Assembly (NCBI RefSeq): GCF_032452875.1
Contig: NW_026893640.1
Span: 62,001-126,000 of the forward strand
Direction: 5' to 3'
DNA length: 64,000 bases
DNA from: Bos javanicus
Taxonomy: Eukaryota > Chordata > Mammalia > Artiodactyla > Bovidae
The notes under the pieces: model-generated
Seen by the model: only the letters and a program-made list of their open reading frames with translations
What the model was told of the DNA's origin: nothing
Databases searched by the model: none
Shown: positions 51,755 to 63,782 of the stretch, in pieces
Numbering within the stretch: position 1 is the first letter of the stretch
How the letters are laid out: each line of letters begins with the position of its first letter
Position numbers and translations under genes: made by a program

Positions 51755-52061
51755 GGGCCTGCTGAGCTGCGTGATTACTGTCTGCTCATCTGCTTGACAA
51801 TTGCCAGCTGAGCTGCACGATTCCTGCCTGTCATCTGCTTGACAATTGCCAGCTGTGCTGCGTAATTCCTGCCTGCTCATCTGCTTGATTATTGCCAGCT
51901 GAGCAGCATGATTTCTCACAGCTGAGTTCCATGATTATAGCCTGCTGACTGATTCGTGCCTACTCAGCTCTTTGTTCATTGCCTCCAGAGGCACATGATC
52001 AGTGTATGATACCAAACATGATCAGCACATGATCAGTCACATGATCAGTGCATGATAAGCC
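51755..52061 (+). repeat. Type B core, copy B10
   Basis: Full-length 307 bp with CATCTGCTTG, TTTCTCACAGCTGAG, TATAGCC and GTATGATACCAAACATGATCAGCAC. Confidence 0.91.
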
Positions 52062-54206
52062 ACGTGATCAGTGCATGATCAATCATGTGATCAGTGCATG
52101 ATCAGTCACGTGATCAGTGCATGGTAGCTGCGTGATCAGTGCATGATCAGCCACGTGATCAGTGCATGATAGCCACGTGATCAGTGCATGATCAGTCACG
52201 TGATCAGTGCATGATCAGTCGTGATCAGTGCATGATCAGTTACGTGATCAGTGCATGATCAGTCACGTGACCAGTGCATGATAGCTACGTGATCATTGCA
52301 TGATCAGCCACGTGATCAGTGCATGATAGCCACGTGATCAGTGCATGATAGCCACGTGATCAGTGCATGATCAGTCACGTGATACGTGTGTGATCAGCCA
52401 CGTGATCAGTGCATGATATCCACGTGATCAGTGCATGATAGCCACGTGATCAGTGCATGATAGCCACGTGATCAGTGCATGATCAGTCACGTGATCGTGC
52501 ATGATCAGCCACGTGATCAGTGCATGATCAGCCACGTGATCAGTGCATGATCAATTACGTGATCAGTGCATGATCAGTCACGTGACAGTACATGATAGCT
52601 ACGTGATCAGTGCATGATCAGCCACGTGATCAGTGCATGATGCCACGTGATCAGTGCATGATCAGTCACGTGATCAGTGCATGATCAGTCACGTGATCAG
52701 TGCATGTAGCTGCGTGATCAGTGCATGATCAGCCACGTGAGCAGTGCATGATAGCCACCTGATCAGTGCATGATGAGAGACGAGATCAGTGCATGAGCAG
52801 TCACGTGATCAGTGCATGATCAGCCACGTGATCAGTACATGACCAGGAACGTGATCAGTGCATGTTCAGCCAAGTGATCAGTGCATGATAGCCACGTGAT
52901 CAGTGCATGATCAGTCACGTGATCAGTGCATTATCAGTCACGTGATCAGTGCATGATCAGTCACGTGATCAGTGCATGATCAGTCACGTGATCAGTGCAT
53001 GATCAGCCACGTGATCAGTGCATGATCAGCCACGTGATCAGTGCATAATCAGCCACATGATCAATGCATGATCAATTACCTGATCAGTGCATGATCAGTC
53101 ACGTGACCAGTGCATGGTAGCCACGTGATCATTGCATGATCAGCCACGTGATCAGTGCATGATAGCCACGTGATCAGTGCATGATAGCCACGTTATCAGT
53201 GCATGATCAGTCACGTGATACGTGTGTGATCAGCACGTGATCAGTGCATATTATCCACGTGATCAGTGCAGGATAGCCAAGTGATCACTTCATGAATAGT
53301 CACGTGATCTGTGCATGATCAGTCACGTGATACGTGTGTGATCAGCCACGTGATCAGTGCGTGATGAGCCACGTGATCAGTGCAGGATCAGCCACGTGAT
53401 CAGTGCATGATCAGTCACATGACCACTACATGGTAGCTACGTGATCATTGCGTGATCAGTGCATGATAGCTACGTGATCAGTGCATGATAGCCACATGAT
53501 CAGTGCATGAGATCCACGTGATCAGTGCATGATCAGTCACATGATACATGTGTGATCAGCCACGTGATCAGTGCATGATGAGCCACGTGATCAGTGCAGG
53601 ATCAATTACGTGATCAGTGCATGATCAGTCACGTGACCAGTACATGGTTGCTACGTGATCCTTGCATGATCAGCCACGTGAGCAGAGCATGATAGCCACG
53701 TGATCAGTGCATGATCAGTCACGTGATCAGTACATGATCAGTCACTTGAACAGTGCATGATCATTGACGTGATCTGTGCATGATCAGTCACGTGACCAGT
53801 ATATGGTAGCTACGTGATCATTCCATGACGAGCCACGTGAGCAGTGCATGATAGCCACGTGATGTGTGCATGATCAGTTACGTGAGCAGAGTATGATCAG
53901 CCACGTGATCAGTGCATGAGTGCCACGTGATCAGTGCATGATATGTCACGTGACAGGTGTGTGATCAGCCACGTGAACAGTGCATGTTCAGCCACCTGAT
54001 CAGTGCATGATAGCCACGTGATCAGTGCATGATCAGTTACGTGAGCAGTGTATGATCAGCCACGTGATCAGTGCATGGTCAGACACGTGAACAGTGTATG
54101 ATCAGCCACGTGATCAGTGCATGATATCCACGTGATCAGTGCATGATCATCACGTGATCCGTGTATGATCAGCCACGTGAATAGTGCATGCTCAGTCACG
54201 TGATAA
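52062..54206 (+). repeat. Onset of the diverged zone; left block of A20
   Basis: Canonical to about 52,700. Substitutions then become frequent: GAGAGACGAGATC, GACCAGGAACG, GCATTATC, CACATGATCAATG, CACGTTATC, GCATATTATCC, CACTTCATGAATAG. The stretch 52,740-53,250 reappears with few changes at 63,040-63,560. The left block from about 53,570 is complete. Confidence 0.87.
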
Positions 54207-54574
54207 GGGCCTGTTGAGCTGCGTGATTATTGTTTGCTCAGCTGCTTGAAAATTGCCAGCTGGGCTGCATGATTCTTGCCTGTCATCTGCTTGACAATTG
54301 CCAGCTGTGCTGCATAATTCCTGCCTGCTCAGCTGCTTGATTATTGCCAGCTGAGCAGCATGATTCCTCACACCTGAGTTCCATGATTATTGCCTGCTGA
54401 CTGTCTGATTCGTGCCTACTCAGCTCTTTGTTTATTGCCTCCAGAGGCACATGATCACTGTATGATAGCAAACATGATCAGCGCATGATCAGTCACATGA
54501 TCAGCGCCATTAAGTCACGTGATCACTACATGATAGTCATGTGATCAGTCCATGCTCAGTCACGGTATCAGTGC
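54207..54574 (+). repeat. Type A core, copy A20, diverged
   Basis: Full-length 368 bp but with many private changes: AAGGGCCTGTTGAG, GATTATTGTTTGCTCAGC, TTGAAAATTGCC, GCTGGGCTGCATG, GATTCTTGCC, GACTGTCTGATTCG, GATCACTGTATG. It is the first clearly diverged A copy from the left. Confidence 0.9.
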
Positions 54575-56270
54575 ATGATTAGCCACGTGATCAGTGCATG
54601 ATCAGCCAGGTGATCAGTGCATGATAGCTATGTGATCAGTGCATGATTTGTCACGTGATCAGTGCATGACCAGGCACGTGATCAGTGTATGATCAGCCAC
54701 GTGATCAGTGCATGATCCGTTACCTAATGGGTGTATGATCAGTCACGTGACCAGTATATGGTAGCTACATGATCATTGCATGGTCAGCCACGTGAGTAGT
54801 GCAGGATAGCCACGTGATCAGTGCATGATCAATCACGTGTTCAGTGCATGATCAGTCATGTAATCTGTGCATGATCAGTTACGTGATCAGTGTATGACCA
54901 GCCAAGTGATCAGTGCATGATAGCCACGTGATCAGTGCATGATCAGTCACGTGATCAGTGCATGATCAGTCACGTGATCAGTGCATGATCAGCCACGTGA
55001 TCAGTGCATGATCAGCCACATGATCAGTGCATGATCAGTCACGTGATCAGTGCATGATCAGTCACGTGATCAGTGCATGATCATTCACGTGATCAGTACA
55101 TGGTAGCTACGTGATCAGTGCATGATCAGCCACGTGATCAGTGCATGATAGCCACGTGATCACTGCATGATCAGTCACGTGATCAGTGCATGATCAGCCA
55201 TGTGAGCAGTGCATGATAGCCACGTGAGCAGTGCATGATCTGTCACGTGATGTGTGCATGATCAGTCACGTGATCTGTGCATGATCAGTCACGTGATCAG
55301 TGCATGATCAATTACGTGATCAGTGCATGATCAGTCACGTGATCAGTGCATGGTAGCTACGTGATCAGTGCATGATGAGCCACGTGATCAGTGCATGATA
55401 GGCACGTGATCAGTGCATGATAGCCACGTGATCAGTGCATGATCAGTCACGTGATACGTGTGATCAGCCACGTGATCAGTGCATGTTATCCACGTGATCA
55501 GTGCAGGATAGCCACGTGATCACTTCATGATTATTTACGTGTTCTGTACATGATCAGTCACGTGATACGTGTGTGATCAGCCACCGGATCAGTGCGTGAT
55601 GAGCCATGTGATCAGTGCAGGATCAATTACGTGATCAGTGCATGATCAGTCACACGACCAGTACATGGTAGCTACGTGATAATTGCGTGATCAGCCACGT
55701 GATCAGTGCATGTTAGCTACGTGATCAGTGCATGGTAGCCACATTATCAGTGCATGAGAGCCACGTGATCAGTGCATGATCAGTCACGTGATACAGTGTG
55801 ATCAGCCACGTGATCACTGCATGATGAGCCACGTGATCAGTGCAGTATCAATTACGTGATCAGTGCATGATCAGTCACGTGACCAGTACATGGTTGCTAC
55901 GTGATCATTCCATGACAGCCACGTGAGCAGTGCATGATAGCCACGTGATGTGTGCATGATCAGTAACATGAGCAGAGTATGATCAGCCACGTATTGAGTG
56001 CATGAGTGCCACGTGATCAGTGCATGATATGTCACGTGACAGGTGTGTGATCAGCCACGTGAACAGTGCATGTTCAGCAACGTGATCAGTGCATGATCAT
56101 TTACTTGAGCAGTGTATGATCAGCCACGTGATCAGTGCATGGTCAGACACGTGAAGAGTGTATGATCAACCGCGTGATCAGTGTATGATATCCAAGTGAT
56201 CAGTGCATGATCATCACGTGATCAGTGTATGATCAGCCACGTGAATAGTGCGTGCTCAGTCACGTGATAA
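54575..56270 (+). repeat. Diverged monomers and degraded left block of A21
   Basis: Odd monomers are common: GATTTGTCACG, CCGTTACCTAATGGG, GTCATGTAATCTG, GACCAGCCAAG, CCACCGGATC, CACACGACC. A GCATGTTATCC/GCAGGATAGCC/CACTTCATG passage near 55,485 repeats that at 53,245. The left block from 55,780 is shortened, with GTATTGAGTG and GTAACATGAGC changes. Confidence 0.86.
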
Positions 56271-56638
56271 GGGCCTGCTGAGCTGCGTGATTACTGTCTG
56301 CTCATCTGTTTGACAATTGCCAGCTGAGCTGCATGATTCCTGCCTGTCATCTGCTTGACAATTGCCAGCTGTGCTGCGTAATTCCTGCCTGTTCAGCTGC
56401 TTGATTATTGCCAGCTGAGCAGCATGATTCCTCACACCTGAGTTCCATGATTATTGCCTGCTGACTGTTTGATTCGTGCCTACTCAGCTAATTGTTTATT
56501 GCCTCCAGAGGCAAATGATCAGTGTATGATAGCAAACATGATCAGCATATGATCAGTCACATGATCAGAGCCATTAAGTCACGTGATCACTACATGATAG
56601 TCATGTGATCAGTCCATGCTCAGTCACGGTATCAGTGC
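56271..56638 (+). repeat. Type A core, copy A21
   Basis: Full-length 368 bp. CTCAGCTAATTG replaces CTCAGCTCTTTG and puts a TAG into the antisense 62-codon frame seen in the other A copies. Other changes: GGCAAATGATC, GATCAGCATATG, GATCAGAGCC. Confidence 0.9.
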
Positions 56639-57271
56639 ATGATCAGCCACGTGATCAGTGCATGATCAGCCAGGTGACCAGTACATGGTAGCTGCGTGAT
56701 CATCGCATGATCAGCCACGTGAGAAGTGCATGATAGCCACGTGATCAGTGCATGATCAGACACGAGATCAGTGCATGATCAGTCACGTGATCAGTGCATG
56801 ATCAGTCACGTGATCAGTGTATGATCAGCCACGTGATCAGTCCATGATCAGCCACATGATCAGTGCATGATCAATTACGTGTTCAGTGCATGATCAGTCA
56901 AGTGACCAGTATATGGTAGCTACGTGATCATTACCAGATCAGCCACGTGAGCAGTGCATGAGAGCCACGTGATCAGTGCATGTTCAGCGATGTGATCAGT
57001 GCATGATCAGTCACGTGATCAGTGCATGGTCAGTCACGTGATCAGTGCATGATCATCCACGTGATCAGTGCATGTGGAGTCATGTAGTCAATGCATGATA
57101 GCCCGTGATCAGTGCACGATCAGTCCCGTGATGAGTGTATGATCAGCCAAGTGATCAGTGCAAGATAGCTACGTGATCAGTGCATGATCATTCACATGAT
57201 CAGTGCATGATCAGTCACGTGATAGGTGTGTGATCAGCCATGTGAACAGTGCATGCTCAGTCAGGTGATCA
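56639..57271 (+). repeat. A21-B11 spacer, first copy of a local duplication
   Basis: From about 56,879 (ACGTGTTCAG) it carries rare variants (CATTACCAGATC, GTTCAGCGATG, GTCATGTAGTCAATG, GATAGCCCGTG, GTGCACGATC, GTCCCGTGATGAG, GCAAGATAGC). All recur in the same order from 59,103. Confidence 0.87.
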
Positions 57272-57578
57272 GGGCCTGCTGAGCTGCGTGATTACTGTCT
57301 GCTCATCTGCTAGACAATTTCCAGCTGAGCTGCACGATTTCTGCCTGTGATCACCTTGACAATTGCCACCTGTGCTGCGTAATTCCTGCCTGCTCATCTA
57401 CTTGATTATTGCCAGCTGAGCAGCATGATTTCTGAGAGCTGAGTTCCATGATTATAGCCTGCTGACTGGTTCCTGCCTACTCAGCTCTATGTTCATTGCC
57501 TCCAGAGGCACATGATCAGTGTGGGACACCAAACATGATCAGCACATGATCAGTCACATGATCAATGCATGATAAGCC
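57272..57578 (+). repeat. Type B core, copy B11
   Basis: 307 bp with CTGCTAGACAATTTCC and CTGTGATCACCTTG, which only B12 shares, plus private GATTTCTGCC, GACTGGTTCCTGCC and GTGGGACACC. Confidence 0.9.
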
Positions 57579-57768
57579 AGTTGATCAGTGCATGATCAAT
57601 TATGTGATCAGTGCATGATCAGTCATGTGACCAGTACATAGTAGCTGCGTGATCAGTGCATGATCAGCCACGTGATCAGTGCATGATAGCCACGTGATCA
57701 GTGCATGATCATCAAGTGATCAGTGTATGATCAGCCACGTGAACACTGCATGCTCAGTCACGTGATCA
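57579..57768 (+). repeat. Very short B11-A22 spacer
   Basis: Only 190 bp of monomers (CAGTTGATC, CAATTATGTG, GTAGCTGCG, CATCAAGTG) separate B11 from A22. B-to-A distance 497 bp is the smallest in the window. Confidence 0.88.
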
Positions 57769-58091
57769 GGGCCTGCTGAGCTGCGTGATTACTGTATGCT
57801 CATCTGCTTGACAATTGCCAGCTGTGCTGCGTAATTCCTGCCTGCTCAGCTGCTTGATTATTGCCAGCTGAGCAGCATGATTCCTCACACCTGAGTTCCA
57901 TGATTATTGCCTGCTGACTGTTTGTTTCGTGCCGACTCAGCTCTTTGTTTATTGCCTCCAGAGGCACATGATCAGTGTATGATAGCAAACATGATCAGCG
58001 CATGATCAGTCACATGATCAGAGCCATTAAGTCACGTGATCACTACATGATAGTTATGTGATCAGTCCATGCTCAGTCATGGTATCAGTGC
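57769..58091 (+). repeat. Type A core, copy A22, 45-bp deletion
   Basis: 323 bp. Exactly one 45-bp dimer of the internal tandem pair is missing: TGCTCATCTGCTTGACAATTGC is joined to CAGCTGTGCTGCG. Deletion between the two CTGCTTGACAATTGCCAGCTG repeats explains this. Private changes GTTTGTTTCG and GCCGACTC. Confidence 0.91.
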
Positions 58092-59495
58092 ATGATCAGC
58101 CACGTGATCAGTGCATGATAAGCCAGGTGATCAGTTCATGATAGCTATGTGATCAGTTCATGATTTGTCACGTGATCTGTGTATGACTAGGCAGGTGATC
58201 AGTGTATGATCAGCCACGTGAACAGTGCATGATAGCCACGTGATCAGTGCATGATCCGTCACCAGATGGGTGTATGATCAGTCACCTGACCGGTACATGG
58301 TAGCTACATGATCATTGCATGATCAGCCACGTGAGTAGTGCATGATAGCCACGTGATCATGCATGATCAGTCACGTGTTCAGTGCATGATCAGTCATGTA
58401 ATCCGTGCATGACCAGGCACGTGATCAGTGTATGACCAGCCAAGTGATCAGTGCATGATAGCCACGTGATCAGTGCATGATCAGACACGAGATCAGTGCA
58501 TGATCAGTCACGTGATCAGTGCATGATCAGTCACGTGATCAGTTCATGACCAGGCACGTGATCAGTGTATGTCCAGCCAAGTGATCAGTGCATGATAGCC
58601 ACGTGATCAATGCATGATCAGTCACGTGATCAGTGCATGATCAGTTATGTGATCAGTGTATGATCAGCCACGTGATCAGTGCATGATCAGCCACATGATT
58701 AGTGCATGATCAATTACATGATCAGTGCATGATCAGTCACGTGACCAGTACATGGTACCTACATGATCATTGCCTGATCATCCACGTGATCAGTGCATGA
58801 TAGCCACGTGATCAGTGCATGATAGCCACGTGATCAGTGCATGATCAGTCATGTGATAGTGTGTGATCAGCCACGTGATCAGTGCATGATGAGCCACGTG
58901 AACAGTGCGTGATCAATTACGTGATCATTGCATGATCAGTCACGTGACCAGTACATGTTTGCTACGTGATCGGTGCATGATCAGCCACGTGAGCAGAACA
59001 TGATAGCCACGTGGTCAGTGCATGATCAGTCACGTGATCAGTACATGATCAGTCACGTGAAGAGTGCATGATAAGTCACCTGATCAGTGCAGGATCAATT
59101 ACGTGTTCAGTGCATGATTAGTCAAGTGACCAGTATATGGTAGCTACGTGATCATTACCAGATCAGCCACGTGAGCAGTGCATGAGAGCCATGTGATCAG
59201 TGCATGTTCAGCGATGTGATCAGTGCATGATCAGTCACGTGATCAGTGCATGGTCAGTCACGTGATCAGTGCATGATCATCCACGTGATCAGTGCATGTG
59301 AGTCATGTAGTCAATGCATGATAGCCCGTGATCAGTGCACGATCAGTCCCGTGATGAGTGTATGATCAGCCCAGTGATCAGTGCAAGATCAGCTACGTGA
59401 TCAGTGCATGATCATTCACATGATCAGTGCATGATCAGTCACGTGATAGGTGTGTGATCAGCCATGTGAACAGTGCATGCTCAGTCAGGTGATCA
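58092..59495 (+). repeat. Diverged monomers, second copy of local duplication
   Basis: Right-flank-like series with CACCAGATGGG and GACCGGTACATGG at 58,260-58,300, then GTCATGTAATCCG and GACCAGGCACG units. A left-block fragment (58,860-59,070) breaks off at GAAGAGTGCATGATAAG. From 59,101 the duplicated stretch described at 56,879 begins, offset 2,224 bp. Confidence 0.86.
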
Positions 59496-59802
59496 GGGCC
59501 TGCTGAGCTGCGTGATTACTGTCTGCTCATCTGCTAGACAATTTCCAGCTGAGCTGCACGATTCCTGCCTGTGATCACCTTGACAATTGCCACCTGTGCT
59601 GCGTGATTCCTGCCTGCTCATCTACTTGATTATTGCCAGCTGAGCAGCATGATTTCTGAGAGCTGAGTTCCATGATTATAGCCTGCTGACTGATTCCTGC
59701 CTACTCAGCTCTATGTTCATTGCCTCCAGAGGCACATGATCAGTGTGTGACACCAAACATGATCAGCACAGGATCAGTCACATGATCAATGCATGATAAG
59801 CC
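59496..59802 (+). repeat. Type B core, copy B12
   Basis: 307 bp, sister to B11 (CTGCTAGACAATTTCC, GTGATCACCTTG), with GCGTGATTCC and GATCAGCACAGGATC as differences. Confidence 0.91.
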
Positions 59803-61171
59803 AGTTGATCAGTGCATGATCAATTATGTGATCAGTGCATGATCAGCCATGTGAGCAGAGCATGATAGCCACGTGATCAGTGCATGATCAGTCACGTGAT
59901 CAATACATGATCAGTCACTTGAACAGTGCATGATCATTGACGTGATCTGTGCATGATCAGTCAGGTGACCAGTATATGGTAGCCACGTGAACATTCCATG
60001 ACGAGCCACGTAAGCAGTGCATGATAGCCACGTGATGTGTGCATGATCAGTTACGTGAGCAGAGTATGATCAGCCACGTGATCAGTGCATGATGCCACGT
60101 GATCAGTGCATGATCAATCACGTGTTCAGTGCATGATCAGTCATGTAATCTGTGCATGACCAGTTACGTGATCAGTGTATGACCAGCCAAGTGATCAGTG
60201 CATGATAGCCACGTGATCAGTGCATGATCAGTCACGTGATCAGTGCATGATCAGTCACGTGATCAGTGCATGATCAGCCACGTGATCAGTGCATGATCAG
60301 CCACATGATCAGTGCATGATCAATTACGTGATCAGTGCATGATCAGTCACGTGACCAGTACATGGTAGCTACGTGATCATTGCCTGATCAGCCACGTGAT
60401 CAGTGCATGATAGCCACGTGATCAGTGCATGATAGCCACGTGATCAGTGCATGATCAGTCATGTGATACGTGTGTGATCAGCCACGTGATCGGTGCATGA
60501 TATTCACGTGATCAGTGCATGACAGACACGTGATCAGTGCATGAGAGCCACGTGATGAGTGCATGATCAGTCACGTGATACATGTGTGGTCAGCCAAGTG
60601 ATCAGTGCATGATGAGCCACGTGATCAGTGCATGATCAGTCACGTGACCAGTACATGGTTGCTACGTGGTCGTTGCATGATCAGCCACGTGAGCAGAGCA
60701 CGATAGCCACGTGGTCAGTGCATGATCAGTCACGTGATCAGTACATGATCAGTCACGTGAACAGTGCATGATCATTTACGTGATCTTTGCATGATCAGTC
60801 ACGTGAACAGTATATGGTTGCTACGTGATCATTCCATGACGAGCCACGTGAGCAGTGCATGATAGCCACGTGATCAGTGCATGAGTGCCACGTGACCAGT
60901 GCATGATATGTCACGTGACAGGTGTGTGATCAGCCACGTGAACAGTGCATGTTCTGCCACGTGATCAGTGCATGACAGCCACGTGATCAGTTCATGAGCA
61001 GTTACGTGAGCAGTGTATGATCAGCCACGTGATCAGTGCATGGTCAGACATGTGAACAGTGTATGATCAGCCACGTGATCAGTGCATGATATCCAAGTGA
61101 TCAGTGCATGATCACCACGTGATCAGTGTATGATCAGCCAGGTGAACAGTGCATGCTCAGTCACGTGATCT
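59803..61171 (+). repeat. Two left blocks in series before A23
   Basis: A left-block fragment (CACTTGAACAG, CATTGACG, GAACATTCCATGACG, GAGCAGAGTATG) lies at about 59,850-60,090. It is interrupted by a passage with GTGTTCAGTG and GTCATGTAATCTG that also occurs at 54,830. A second left block from about 60,460 continues to A23. Confidence 0.86.
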
Positions 61172-61539
61172 GGGCCTGCTGAGCTGCGTGATTCCTGTCT
61201 GCTCATCTGCTTGACAATTGCCAGCTGAGCTGCACGATTCCTGCCTGTCATCTGCTTGACAATTGCCAGCTGTGCTGCATAATTCCTGCCTGCTCAGCTG
61301 CTTGATTATTGCCAGCTGAGCAGCATAATTCCTCACACCTGAGTTCCATGATTATTGCCTGCTGACTGTTTGATTCGTGCCTACTCAGCTCTTTGTTTAT
61401 TGCATCCAGAGGCACATGATCAGTGTGTGATAGCAAACATGACCAGCGCATGATCAGTCACATGATCAGCGCCATTAAGTCACGTGATCACTACATGATA
61501 GTCATGTGATCAGTCCATGCTCAGTCACGGTATCAGTGC
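61172..61539 (+). repeat. Type A core, copy A23
   Basis: Full-length 368 bp with GATTCCTGTCTG, GCTGCATAATT, CAGCATAATTCC, ATTGCATCCAG and GACCAGCGC. The last change removes an antisense stop, so only here does the antisense frame (61,248-61,451) gain an ATG. It is still read as a chance frame. Confidence 0.91.
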
Positions 61540-62060
61540 ATGATCAGCCACGTGATCAGTGCATGATCTGTCACAAGATTAGTGTATGATCATCCACGTG
61601 ATCAGTGCATGGGCAGTCATGTGATCAGTGCATGATATAGACGTGATCAGTGCATGATCAGTCTCGTGATCAGTGCATGATAGCCACGTGATCAGTGCAT
61701 GATCAGTCACCTGATGGGTGTATGATCATTCACGTGACCTGTACATGGTAGCTGCGTGACCATGGCATGATCAGCCACGTGAGCAGTGCATAATAGCCAC
61801 GTGATCAGTGCATGATCAGACACGAGATCAGTGCATGATCAGTCACGTGATCAGTGCATGATCAGCCACGTGATCAGTGCATGACCAGGCACGTGATAAG
61901 TGTATGTCCAGCCAAGTGATCAGTGCATGATCAGCCACGTGATCAGTGCATGATCAGACACGAGATCAGTGCATGATTAGTCATGTGATCAGTGCATGAT
62001 CAGTCACGTGATAGGTGTATGATCAGCCACGTGAACAGTGCATGCTCAGTCACGTGATCA
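61540..62060 (+). repeat. A23-B13 spacer
   Basis: Right flank to about 61,755 (CACAAGATTAG, GGGCAGTCATG, ATATAGACG, TCTCG, CACCTGATGGG, GACCTGTACATGG), then diverged monomers with two CAGACACGAGATC units (61,815 and 61,965) and GTATGTCCAGCCAAG. Confidence 0.87.
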
Positions 62061-62367
62061 GGGCCTGCTGAGCTGCATGATTACTGTCTGCTCATCTGCT
62101 TGACAATTGCCAGCTGAGCTGCACGATTCCTGCCTGTCATCTCCTTGACAATTGCCACCTGTGCTGCGTAATTCCTGCCTGCTCATCTACTTGATTATTG
62201 CCAGCTGAGCAGCATGATTTCTCAGAGATGAGTTCCATGATTATAGCCTGCTGACTGATTCCTGCCTACTCAGCTCTATGTTCATTGCCTCTAGAGGCAC
62301 ATGATCAGTGTGTGACACCAAACATGATCAGCACATGATCAGTCACATAATCAATGCATGATAAGCC
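62061..62367 (+). repeat. Type B core, copy B13
   Basis: 307 bp with GAGCTGCATGATT, CATCTCCTTG, GCCACCTGTGC, CAGAGATGAG, GCCTCTAGAGG and CACATAATC. CATCTCCTTG is shared only with B14. Confidence 0.91.
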
Positions 62368-63782
62368 ACGTGATCAGTGCATGATCAATTATGTGATCAG
62401 TGCATGATCAGTCATGTGACCAGTACATGGTAACTGCGTGATCATTGCATGATCAGCCACGTGATCAGTGGATAATAGCCACGTGATCAGTGCATGATCA
62501 GTCACGTGATCAGTGCATGATCAGTCGTGATCAGTGCATGATCAATTACCTGATCAGTGCATGATCAGTCACGTGACCAGTGCATGGTAGCTACGTGATC
62601 ATTGCATGATCAGCCACGTGATCAGTGCATGATAGCCACGTGATCAGTGCATGATAGCCACGTGATCAGTGCATTATCAGTCACGTGATACGTGTGTGAT
62701 CAGCCACGTGATCAGTGCATGTTATCAACGTGATCAGTGCAGGATAGCCAAGTGATCACTTCATGAATATTTACGTGATCTGTACATGTTCAGTCACGTG
62801 ATAAGTGTGTGATCAGCCAACGGATCAGTGCGTGATGAGCCCTGTGATCAGTTTAGGATCAATTACCTGATCAGTGTATGATCAGTCACATGACCACTAC
62901 ATGGTAGCTACGTGATCATTGCATGATCAGCCACGTGATCAGTGCATGAGAGCCACGTGATCACTGCATGATCAGTCACGTGATCAGTGCATGATCAGTC
63001 ATGTGACCAGTACATCGTAGCTGCATGATCGTCGCATGTTCAGCCACGTGATCAGTGCATGATAGTCACCTGATCAGTGCATGATCAGAGACGAGATCAG
63101 TGCATGTGCAGTCACGTGATCAGTTCATGATCAGCCACGTGATCAGTACATGACCAGGAACGTGATCAGTGTATGTTCAGCCAAGTGATCAGTGCATGAT
63201 AGCCACGTGATCAGTGCATGATCAGTCACGTGATCAGTGCATTATCAGTCACGTGATCAGTGCATGATCAGTCTCGTGATCAGTGCATGATCAGTCACGT
63301 GATCAGTGCATTATCAGCCACGTGATCAGTGCATGATCAGCCACGTGATCAGTGCATAATCAGCCACATGATCAATGCATGATCAATTACCTGATCAGTG
63401 CATGATCAGTCACGTGACCAGTGCATGGTAGCTACGTGATCATTGCATGATCAGCCACGTGATCAGTGCATGATACCCACGTGATCAGTGCATGATAGCC
63501 ACGTTATCAGTGCATGATCAGTCACGTGATCAGTGTGTGATCAGCCACGTGATCAGTGCATGTTATCCACGTGATCAGTGCAGGATAGCCACGTGATCAG
63601 TGCATTATCAGTCACGTGATCAGTGCATTTCCAGGCACGTGATCAGTGTATGTCCAGCCAAGTGATCAGTGCATAATAGCCACGTTATCAGTGCATGATC
63701 AGTCACGTGATCAGTGCATGATCAGTCACGTGATAGGTGTGTGATCAGCCACGTGAACAGTGCATACTCAGTCACGTGATCA
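62368..63782 (+). repeat. Most diverged monomer stretch
   Basis: Contains two passages familiar from 52,740-53,450: GCATTATC, GTTATCAACG and CACTTCATGAATATTTACG at 62,670-62,790, and CAGAGACGAGATC, GACCAGGAACG, GTTCAGCCAAG at 63,060-63,200. CAACGGATC and CCCTGTGATCAGTTTAGG near 62,820-62,855 are far from the monomer consensus. No left block precedes B14. No gene. Confidence 0.86.

Noticed and set aside
1448..61451. Twenty-two minus-strand open frames of 62-67 codons, one in nearly every A core, as protein-coding genes
   Set aside because: They lie wholly in satellite DNA, begin with TTG in all but one copy, show no promoter, ribosome-binding or polyadenylation context, and match no domain I recognise. 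Their similarity is explained by copying of the core.
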